This document shows positions 18,546 to 24,844 of a stretch of 24,844 bases of DNA, piece after piece. Each line of letters opens with the position of its first letter. Positions within the stretch are counted from its first letter, which is position 1. The notes under the pieces are model-generated. The model did no database searches. It was given only the letters and a program-made list of their open reading frames with translations, and was not told the origin of the DNA. The position numbers and the translations under genes were made by a program. The stretch covers positions 1 through 24,844 of the forward strand of contig DKOA01000002.1 in the NCBI GenBank assembly GCA_002469895.1, written 5' to 3'. The DNA comes from Opitutia bacterium UBA7374. Lineage in GTDB: Bacteria > Verrucomicrobiota > Verrucomicrobiia > Opitutales > Coraliomargaritaceae.

Positions 18546-19622
18546 TTAGTTCATCGAGGCGACGGATTGTTTCAATCGCTCAGCAAGTTGCTCCGGCGTC
18601 TGGCATTTTGATAGTGCTTCTTCTTCTGTAATCAATCCCTTGCGATACAAACTAAGAAGATGGGCATCCAGACCGATCATACCGCGAGCAGCGCCCGTCT
18701 GAATATCCGAAGCGATACGGAATGTCTTATTGTCACGGATAAGCTGCGCGATAGAGTTCGTCGTGACCATAATCTCAAAGCCGGCCACGCGTCCTCCACC
18801 GGTTTTTTTGCAAAGGACTTGAGAAATAACTGCTACGATAGAGGAAGCCAGTTGTGTCCGGATCTGGTCTTTCATTGCAGAGGGGAAGGCATCGACAATA
18901 CGATCCACTGTACGAGCTGCACCGGTGGTGTGCAGAGTAGCAAAGACCAAATGTCCGGTTTCGGCGGCACCGATGGCTGCCTCTACGGTTTCCAAGTCCC
19001 GCATTTCTCCGACCAAAATCACGTCCGGATCTTGTCGAAGAGCGCCCCGAATAGCGTCTGCAAAATTGCCCACATCGCTGCCCACTTCCCGCTGGGTAAC
19101 AATACAATTCTTATGATCGTGGTAATACTCGATCGGATCTTCAATCGTGATGATATGTCCATCGCGGTGGGTATTTATCCAATCCACCATAGACGCCAAC
19201 GTTGTCGACTTACCGGATCCGGTGGGGCCGGTAACCAAAACAAGCCCGCGGGGACGACGGATAATATCGAGGATGCTATCGGGCAGCCCGATCTTATCGA
19301 GGGACAGCAGCTCATTGGGAATTTGTCGAAGAACCATTCCGAAGTTACCCTTAGAACGGAGAACGCTAACGCGGAAACGAGCCTTATCGGCAAAAGCAAA
19401 TCCAAAGTCAGCACCGCCGGAGGACTGGATTTTTTCCATCTGTACATCCGGGGTAATCGATTTGACGAGCGACTCCGCATCTGAAGGCTCCAGCTTCGGC
19501 CCCTCCACCGGCTTCATCGAACCGTGAATACGCATCGAAGGTGCTTGGCCAACCTGCACATGTAAATCCGATGCTCCCTGAGAGACCATTGAATCCAGCA
19601 GATCTGTTATATCGTAGCTCAT
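18546..19622 (-). CDS. pilT: Type IV pilus retraction ATPase PilT
   Basis: PilT drives pilus depolymerisation and hence twitching motility and DNA uptake in related systems. The 358-residue protein starts at the ATG at 19622 and reads MSYDITDLLDSMVSQGASDLHV, typical for PilT. A TTG at 19655 would add 11 residues. It has an N-terminal PAS-like domain, Walker A GPTGSGKST (132-140), Asp box EDPIEY, Walker B stretch LRQDPDVILVGEMRD (195-209), and His box GHLVFATLHTTGA. The C-terminal IQTGAARGMIGLDAHL segment corresponds to the AIRNLIRE/QTG region of the family. It lacks the PilB-type tetracysteine and long N-terminal domain. It lies between two PilB-like genes, 39 bases after the first. Confidence 0.93.
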   Translation of the reverse strand: MSYDITDLLDSMVSQGASDLHVQVGQAPSMRIHGSMKPVEGPKLEPSDAESLVKSITPDVQMEKIQSSGGADFGFAFADKARFRVSVLRSKGNFGMVLRQIPNELLSLDKIGLPDSILDIIRRPRGLVLVTGPTGSGKSTTLASMVDWINTHRDGHIITIEDPIEYYHDHKNCIVTQREVGSDVGNFADAIRGALRQDPDVILVGEMRDLETVEAAIGAAETGHLVFATLHTTGAARTVDRIVDAFPSAMKDQIRTQLASSIVAVISQVLCKKTGGGRVAGFEIMVTTNSIAQLIRDNKTFRIASDIQTGAARGMIGLDAHLLSLYRKGLITEEEALSKCQTPEQLAERLKQSVASMN

Positions 19623-19661
19623 TCTGTGTTCGGCGATAACAGCATAGTCAGGCAATTGCGC

Positions 19662-21395
19662 TTAGGCCATATCGGAAACTGTAGAGTGAAGGACTTCCTC
19701 TGCTGTTGTTACGCCGGCCAGCACTTTACGAGCGCCGTCTTCACGAAGGGCACGCATACCCATTTCACGGGCCTTGTTACGCAACATGACGAGACTCGCT
19801 TCCTCGTAAACCATTTGCTGGAGTTCCTCGTTCATCGAAAACATTTCGAAGATACCTACCCGACCGCGAAATCCGGTTGAATTACACTTGGGACAACCCT
19901 CTCCGCGAGAGAAGTTAGCCTCCACTGCTTGGTCACTACGAATGCCGAGCGAATTCAAAAGACGTTCATCCGGTTGGTCCGATTGCTTACAACCGGGGCA
20001 AATACGACGGACCAAACGCTGGGCTAATACCGCACGCAAAGAAGCGGACACCAGGAATGGCTTGATACCGATATCGACGAGACGGGAAACCGCACTCGGC
20101 GCATCATTGGTGTGCAGGGTACTGAAAACCATGTGACCGGTCAGCGAAGCATTGACCGCAATCTCTGCGGTCTCCTTATCACGGATTTCCCCGACCATAA
20201 TGATATTCGGCGCCTGACGGAGCATGGAGCGTAGAGCGGCAACAAAAGTCATACCGACGTCGCGCTTAACCTGCACCTGATTAATCCCGCCCATCTCATA
20301 CTCGACTGGATCTTCGACCGTGATGATCTTTCTGTCCGGATGATTGATGTAGTTGAGAGCGGAATAGAGTGTTGTCGATTTGCCCGAACCGGTGGGTCCT
20401 GTAACCAGAAAAATACCGTCTGGCAGAGAAATTATGCGCTCAAAGGTAGCTTGGTCATCGCTGAAAAAGCCGAGTTGTGGTAACCCCAGGTTTAGACCTT
20501 CTTTATCCAGAATACGCATAACGATGCTTTCACCGAAGGCAGTTGGTAGCGTAGAAACACGAAGATCGATAATTTTTTCGCCTACCTGAATATTAATACG
20601 ACCATCCAAAGGAACACGCTTTTCCGCGATGCTCACATTCGCCATAATCTTAATGCGCGAAATAATCGATGGCTGCAGTCGCTTCGGTGGATTCTCAACC
20701 TCATGTAAAACACCATCCACCCTGAAACGAATACGAAAACGCTTCTCCAGTGGCTCCATATGAATGTCCGAAGCACGACGCTTCAGTGCTTCCGAGATAA
20801 TCATATGCACATAGCGAATGATCGGGGCATCGTCCTCTCCTACCTGGCCGTGCTCGGCACCAGAAATATCCATTCCTAAATCCAGACCTTGGCCACCTTC
20901 CGCATCGGAGAAGATATCCTCCACTCCCATAGCAGCTGCTTTAGCCGCTTCGTAGTTTTCTTGGATGGCCTCCTCAATTTGCGAAAGGGGTGCCACCCGT
21001 GTGTTGATCGTTCGTTTGAGTATATGACTGAGGGTATCAATCGCATCCATGTCCAGAGGATCGGCTATGGCTAATTCCAGAATCGAATCATCCGCTTCCA
21101 AAGGAAATACCTTGTAACGATTGGCTAGATCATAGCTGACCACGGAGAGGGTTTCGTCGCTGGCCTTTACACTGGCCAAATCGATCACCTCCATGCCGAA
21201 AGCATCGGCCAATGCTTCCGCAATCTGCAAATGATTTAGGGACTCATCAGAGAGTAACACGTCAATAACGGCTGTGTTAGGATCACCGCCAAGATTGTCA
21301 TCGGCTACCTTTTGCTTGGCCGCTTCAATCGTAGTACTATCCACGATCGAATTATCTTCGATAAGTTGTAGGACAAAATCGTCTGCTGAGGTCAC
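19662..21395 (-). CDS. pilB: PilB/GspE-family assembly ATPase (first copy)
   Basis: This is the pilus-extension-type ATPase that opens the motor cluster. The 577-residue protein starts at a GTG (21395); no nearby ATG fits better. An N-terminal MshEN-like domain (about 1-145) is followed by an acidic/glycine linker (about 158-190). The core shows Walker A GPTGSGKST (333-341), Asp box VEDPVEY, Walker B VGEIRDKETAEIA, His box GHMVFSTLHTNDA, and zinc cysteines C466, C469, C501 and C504. Just before Walker B it reads RQAPN, where the second copy and PilT here have RQDPD. The gene lies 92 bases downstream of rho. A TTGACT on the minus strand (21430 to 21425) may be part of a promoter, but I see no convincing partner hexamer. 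Confidence 0.92.
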   Translation of the reverse strand: MTSADDFVLQLIEDNSIVDSTTIEAAKQKVADDNLGGDPNTAVIDVLLSDESLNHLQIAEALADAFGMEVIDLASVKASDETLSVVSYDLANRYKVFPLEADDSILELAIADPLDMDAIDTLSHILKRTINTRVAPLSQIEEAIQENYEAAKAAAMGVEDIFSDAEGGQGLDLGMDISGAEHGQVGEDDAPIIRYVHMIISEALKRRASDIHMEPLEKRFRIRFRVDGVLHEVENPPKRLQPSIISRIKIMANVSIAEKRVPLDGRINIQVGEKIIDLRVSTLPTAFGESIVMRILDKEGLNLGLPQLGFFSDDQATFERIISLPDGIFLVTGPTGSGKSTTLYSALNYINHPDRKIITVEDPVEYEMGGINQVQVKRDVGMTFVAALRSMLRQAPNIIMVGEIRDKETAEIAVNASLTGHMVFSTLHTNDAPSAVSRLVDIGIKPFLVSASLRAVLAQRLVRRICPGCKQSDQPDERLLNSLGIRSDQAVEANFSRGEGCPKCNSTGFRGRVGIFEMFSMNEELQQMVYEEASLVMLRNKAREMGMRALREDGARKVLAGVTTAEEVLHSTVSDMA

Positions 21396-21487
21396 TGTTA
21401 GCTAAGGAGTTTAGGGATAAAAGTAGTCAACTGGTAGAATTGCATATTTTTGCAATCAAGGTAGAAATCGTTTTTATAAATGTACAA

Positions 21488-23392
21488 CTATTTGGACACG
21501 CTCATCAGGAACTCCGCATTCGAGTTGGTTTTCTTAATACGCTGAATAAGCATTTCCATAGCATCCACGGACGGTATTCCTTTCATTGCTCTGCGCAATG
21601 CATAAATCTTGTTCATTTCGTCCGGATGATAGAGCAGTTCCTCTTTTCGAGTACCGCTCTTTTCCATATTTAAAGCAGGGAATATTCTTTTGTCAGAGAG
21701 GCCTCGATCCAAGTGCAGTTCCATATTACCGGTACCCTTGAACTCTTCGAAAATGACCTCATCCATTTTGCTACCGGTCTCCACCAGAGCCGTACCCAAA
21801 ATAGTCAAGCTGCCACCATCCTCAATATTACGGGCAGAGCCAAAAAAGCGCTTGGGGCGCTGCAAGGCATTGGCTTCGACACCACCGGAAAGGATCTTCC
21901 CGCTATTCGGCATCATTGTATTGTAAGCTCGTGCCAGTCGGGTAATGGAATCCAGAAGAATGACCACATCCTGGCCGACTTCAACCATACGGCGCGCCTT
22001 GGCAATGACCATTTCAGCGGCATGCACGTGGCTTTCGGCAGATTCATCGAAAGTGGAACTAACCACTTCACCGGTACATTGCCGCAGGAAATCCGTCACT
22101 TCCTCAGGCCGTTCATCAATCAAGAGCACGATAAGATGGGCGTCCGGATAGCTGTGCTGAATTGCATTTGCCATGGACTGCAGAAGAACCGTCTTACCGG
22201 TTCGGGGAGGCGCTACAATAAGGCCACGCTGACCAAAACCGATAGGGGTAAGGCAATCGACAACCCGCATGGAGAGATTATCCCATGAGGAATCTTTACC
22301 CGTCTCCAGAAGAATACGACTGGTCGGATAATACGGTACCCGCTCGGTAAAAGGTACGATCTCACTAACCGAGGCCGGCTCACGCCCCATGACCTCCTGA
22401 ATCGCAACAACAAAGGGGCATGACTCGTTTTCACGCCGCGGATGCAGCTGTGCTTTAATGATATGACCCTGTTGCAAGCCATATTTCTTAATCAAAGCCT
22501 GTGGAACAAAAGCACTCAGTGCGCGTTGACGATAGCTATCCCGCATGTAGACAAGTAAGCCGCCTTCCGCATCTTCCAGCAAATCCAGCACTCCCTCAGT
22601 CAGGATAGCCGATTTTTTCTCCGCCGCACTTTGTATAAAAGCATGAATCAATTGATCACGACTGGGTGCTGCCGGGACATTCAGTGCAGCTTCCCCCGCC
22701 TCCTCACGCAATTCGGGCAATGGCAGATCATAGAGCCGATTGAAGTTCAGGGGTTCCGCACCACCGGAAGCCAGCTCCAGAGCCAAGGTGCTCACGGCAT
22801 CCAGATCTTCGAACAACTCGAATTCAGGCAGCTCACCGATTTCAAGACCGGACGCCTCCTCGCGAGGTACCCGGTTTGGACGGCCTTTTTGCCAACGCGG
22901 CTTCTTTTTAGCTTTCTTGTTAAACTTATTATTCTGCCGGTTGTTTTTGCCGTGCCCCTGCCCCTGCCCCTGCCGGTCGTTCTGTTTATGACCGCCACTA
23001 TTGCGAGGATCCGAACCGTGCTGACGCCTCGGCTTTGCATCAGATCCTGCTCCGCGAGCATCCTCCTGGTTAGCGTTACTCGGCTCGCTCGTTGCCGTAT
23101 TCACTTCTTCCCTATCTGCCCCGGAAACAAAGCTGTTCTGCTCAATCATATCATCATCGGAGGTACTAAAGCTTTTCGGTGTAGAATCCTCGTTCTCCGT
23201 TGATTCGGCATCCTTCTTTGCCACAGAACGTGCAGATGCAGCGGACTTACGAGCACCCGTATTTCTTTTTTTGACCGCCTTGCGAGTGGTTGTCTTGTTC
23301 CCCTCGGAGCCACTTTCAACAGCCTCCCCGATCGGTTCATTTGTTTTTTCTCCTGTTGCTTCAGTAACAGGTATATCATCATTCGTGCTCAT
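21488..23392 (-). CDS. rho: Transcription termination factor Rho with long N-terminal extension
   Basis: Rho is the hexameric RNA helicase that ends transcription of unstructured mRNAs. The 634-residue protein is about 200 residues longer than E. coli Rho (419). Residues 1-178 are low-complexity: acidic/Ser/Thr-rich first, then Lys/Arg with a Gly/Gln/Asn/His tract (QGQGQGHGKNNRQNN), then a basic KKAKKKPRWQKGRPNR patch. The conserved core follows: Rho_N from about 213, the RNA-binding cold-shock domain (LLEDAEGGLLVY onward), Walker A APPRTGKT (394-401), Walker B LLIDERPEEVTD, and the Q- and R-loop region through GTRKEELL. ATG at 23392 is preferred over an in-frame TTG at 23404. It is 58 bases downstream of coaE. 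Confidence 0.97.
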   Translation of the reverse strand: MSTNDDIPVTEATGEKTNEPIGEAVESGSEGNKTTTRKAVKKRNTGARKSAASARSVAKKDAESTENEDSTPKSFSTSDDDMIEQNSFVSGADREEVNTATSEPSNANQEDARGAGSDAKPRRQHGSDPRNSGGHKQNDRQGQGQGHGKNNRQNNKFNKKAKKKPRWQKGRPNRVPREEASGLEIGELPEFELFEDLDAVSTLALELASGGAEPLNFNRLYDLPLPELREEAGEAALNVPAAPSRDQLIHAFIQSAAEKKSAILTEGVLDLLEDAEGGLLVYMRDSYRQRALSAFVPQALIKKYGLQQGHIIKAQLHPRRENESCPFVVAIQEVMGREPASVSEIVPFTERVPYYPTSRILLETGKDSSWDNLSMRVVDCLTPIGFGQRGLIVAPPRTGKTVLLQSMANAIQHSYPDAHLIVLLIDERPEEVTDFLRQCTGEVVSSTFDESAESHVHAAEMVIAKARRMVEVGQDVVILLDSITRLARAYNTMMPNSGKILSGGVEANALQRPKRFFGSARNIEDGGSLTILGTALVETGSKMDEVIFEEFKGTGNMELHLDRGLSDKRIFPALNMEKSGTRKEELLYHPDEMNKIYALRRAMKGIPSVDAMEMLIQRIKKTNSNAEFLMSVSK

Positions 23393-23450
23393 AAATAAAA
23401 TCAAAGCGCTGGGAAGCGCGCGCTCTACTAATACAGTCGGTGCCTATTCA

Positions 23451-24035
23451 CTACTGCATATGTAAATGTTGTATTAAGCGTAAGGTTTGTCTTTTGAGAA
23501 ATTCCAAGCTGCCAGAATTGTACAACACATAGTCAGCTTGGTGGACTTTTTTTTCCAAGGGTAGCTGTCGGCAGCGGCGCAACTCGATATCTCGACTACT
23601 GAGGCCTCTACCGTTCAGGCGTTTCACTGACAGAGCAGCTTCACTACAAACACAAACTACCAAATCAAAGTGGCTTTCAAGCCTTTTTTCATAGAGCAAT
23701 GGAATCTCAACCAACCAGTTTGCCTCCGTATCTCTCTGCAAAGCGGAAAACCATATCTGCCGAACCTGTGGGTGAACTAGGTCCTCCAGCCATTTCAACT
23801 CTGTATCATTCGAGAAAACAATACGGGCAACGGATCGACGATCAATTAGATCTGTCTCCGCATGAAGCACTTGACTCCCCCATCGAGAGACAATCCGGGT
23901 ATGCGTGTCCGGGTCATTCTCCAGCAAGTCGGCAACCACACGGTCCGTCTCGATGGTTTCCCAACCGGCATCCTTAAACAGCTGCACCACCGTACTTTTG
24001 CCACAACCGATACCGCCTGTAAGCCCAACCTTCAT
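23451..24035 (-). CDS. coaE: Dephospho-CoA kinase
   Basis: CoaE phosphorylates the ribose 3'-hydroxyl of dephospho-CoA with ATP, the last step of coenzyme A synthesis. The 194-residue protein begins MKVGLTGGIGCGKST, with the P-loop at residues 7-15. It has the CoA-domain segment ETDRVVADLL (about 29-38), the conserved VHPQVR, and EIPLLYEKRLESHFD (about 110-124), all family hallmarks. The C-terminal helix region RCRQLPLEKKVHQADYV is also typical. ATG at 24035 fits the family start exactly; an upstream GTG at 24053 would add 6 residues. It precedes rho by 58 bases on the same strand, so the two are probably cotranscribed. Confidence 0.95.
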   Translation of the reverse strand: MKVGLTGGIGCGKSTVVQLFKDAGWETIETDRVVADLLENDPDTHTRIVSRWGSQVLHAETDLIDRRSVARIVFSNDTELKWLEDLVHPQVRQIWFSALQRDTEANWLVEIPLLYEKRLESHFDLVVCVCSEAALSVKRLNGRGLSSRDIELRRCRQLPLEKKVHQADYVLYNSGSLEFLKRQTLRLIQHLHMQ

Positions 24036-24535
24036 TGAATAAACATAAAGCACAAATCAAGAAGCAGAATCACAGCCGAAACAACTGCGAAATCGTCCTT
24101 TCATCATGCGCAAGAAAATTGGTTATGGATTCTTTTTCAACCAATGTAAAAAAGCGAATCGGGTCAAACACTTGAACATTGGAAATCGTGTTGATTCCGG
24201 ATTCAGAGGGAAACAGATCTTTATGCAATTGCTGAGCATCATTGTAGGATTACGAATGCATAACCCGCTGGCAATTGAATGCGTTTCGTGTCGAGCGATA
24301 CAGCTGATATTATAAAGATCCGAGCAGCAGTACGATTACCCTGACCGAAACCAGAGCCTACCGTAAAAGTAACACTTTAATTGGTTTAACTGATTACAAC
24401 CCATCGGGAAACTAGATAAGTCGACTGCCATCCCCTTTGATGAGAACAACCGCCCTAACGGTAAAAGTTTCCCATGCATGGAGCCATCGAATCGATTGTA
24501 GACAAAATACTAACGGTTATATACAAAGCTTTTAT
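24036..24535. other. Divergent intergenic region between coaE and comM
   Basis: About 500 bases without a supportable gene, more AT-rich than the flanks. It should hold the promoters for coaE (minus) and the ComM-like gene (plus). Visible structure: a 7-bp inverted repeat, ATTGGTT (24118-24124) with AACCAAT (24139-24145), followed on the minus strand by TTTTC. There is also a 10-base palindrome CCATGCATGG near 24472-24481, and two similar short motifs ending in GTAAAAGT near 24360 and 24460. A 69-codon ORF at 24106-24315 has no recognisable family and is not called. A small RNA here cannot be excluded. Confidence 0.5.
24496..24523 (+). promoter_or_regulatory. Candidate sigma-70-like promoter for the comM-like gene
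   Basis: TTGTAG (24496-24501) is followed after 16 bases by TATATA (24518-24523). Transcription would begin about 6-8 bases before the ATG at 24536, implying a very short leader. The match is judged by eye in an AT-rich stretch, so it is tentative. Confidence 0.3.
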
Positions 24536-24844
24536 ATGCTTGGAATAACCCACTCCGCTGCCCTCCTCGGAATCGAGGCCTTACCCGTACAGATTGAGGT
24601 CAACACCGGCGAAAGCGGCGACTTGAAGTTTATACTCGTCGGGTTACCTGATACCGCAGTGAAAGAATCACAGGATCGTGTATTTTCTGCTCTGCAGAAC
24701 AGCGGCTTTCGTCTCCCTTTTACTCGCACCACAATCAACTTAGCGCCCGGCGGCTTACGCAAAGAAGGCCCCGACTATGATTTACCTATAGCCATCGCAC
24801 TTCTGGCCGCAACCGAACAATGCCAGACCCAACGACTCGAACAA
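24536..24844 (+). CDS. comM: ComM/YifB-family Mg-chelatase-like AAA protein (partial, 3' end cut by window)
   Basis: The first 103 codons are present and remain open to the window edge. The translation begins MLGITHSAALLGIEALPVQ and contains the conserved VGLPDTAVKES, then FTRTTINLAPGGLRKEGPDYDLPIA, as in the N-terminal (Lon-like S5/ChlI) domain of ComM/YifB. In Gram-negatives ComM is a hexameric helicase that promotes branch migration during natural transformation. In many genomes the gene is annotated only as a magnesium-chelatase subunit ChlI-like protein. The AAA core and C-terminal domain lie outside the window. Presence of comM alongside pilB, pilT and pilC would fit natural competence, but that is an inference from two separate loci in one window. 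Confidence 0.9.
   Translation, partial: MLGITHSAALLGIEALPVQIEVNTGESGDLKFILVGLPDTAVKESQDRVFSALQNSGFRLPFTRTTINLAPGGLRKEGPDYDLPIAIALLAATEQCQTQRLEQ

Noticed and set aside
21440..21470. TTGCA-6-TGCAA hairpin after rho as a terminator
   Set aside because: The 5-bp AT-rich stem without a following T run is too weak.
22950..22980. Short GC-rich repeats (CCCCTG units) as a DNA repeat element
   Set aside because: They encode the Gly/Gln/His low-complexity tract of Rho in frame, so coding repetition explains them.
24106..24315. 69-codon plus-strand ORF in the coaE-comM gap
   Set aside because: It has no family resemblance or Shine-Dalgarno and contains an inverted repeat. It is more likely noncoding.

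Overview
The window is an ordinary-looking bacterial chromosome segment of mid GC content and tightly packed genes. It carries no tRNA, rRNA, IS element, phage gene or CRISPR array that I can see. The gene content suggests a Gram-negative member of the Verrucomicrobiota, most likely an Opitutae/Puniceicoccales-type organism. The clues are a three-subunit menaquinone-type SdhCAB with a b558-family anchor, a DUF5069 protein, a Rho with a long low-complexity N-terminus, and Deg9-like proteases. This taxonomic placement is an inference from gene families, not a database result.

Layout. (1) Positions 1-283 hold no confident gene. (2) 284-3856, minus strand: sdhC-sdhA-sdhB, succinate dehydrogenase / fumarate reductase. 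(3) 4081-13239, plus strand: a dense run of nine genes with gaps of a few bases to about 30 bases, or short overlaps. They are pyrG, a DUF5069 protein, trpC, rsmA, a dicarboxylate/amino-acid symporter, a RidA-family protein, an exported Deg-type serine protease, a second exported Deg homologue that has lost its catalytic triad, and a hypoxanthine phosphoribosyltransferase. (4) 13266-15442, minus strand: an exported endonuclease/exonuclease/phosphatase-family protein overlapping the end of an M48 (Ste24-type) membrane metalloprotease. (5) A strong minus-strand hairpin terminator at 15461-15493 closes the next unit. (6) 15543-21395, minus strand: a type IV pilus motor cluster, transcribed as pilB-like 1, pilT, pilB-like 2, pilC. 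(7) 21488-24035, minus strand: rho and, upstream of it, coaE. (8) 24036-24535 is a roughly 500-base gap. (9) From 24536, plus strand: the first 103 codons of a ComM/YifB-family AAA protein that runs off the window.

How the genes work together. Most are housekeeping functions: respiration, CTP and purine salvage, tryptophan synthesis, 16S rRNA methylation, CoA synthesis and transcription termination. The pilus block supplies two extension-type ATPases, one retraction ATPase and the inner-membrane platform, but no pilin or outer-membrane secretin is nearby. The most interesting local unit is 9209-12653. There RidA, an intact Deg9-like periplasmic protease and a catalytically dead paralogue are joined by ATGA start/stop overlaps, which suggests that the protease and pseudoprotease are made together. 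No clear novel defence or mobile system is visible.
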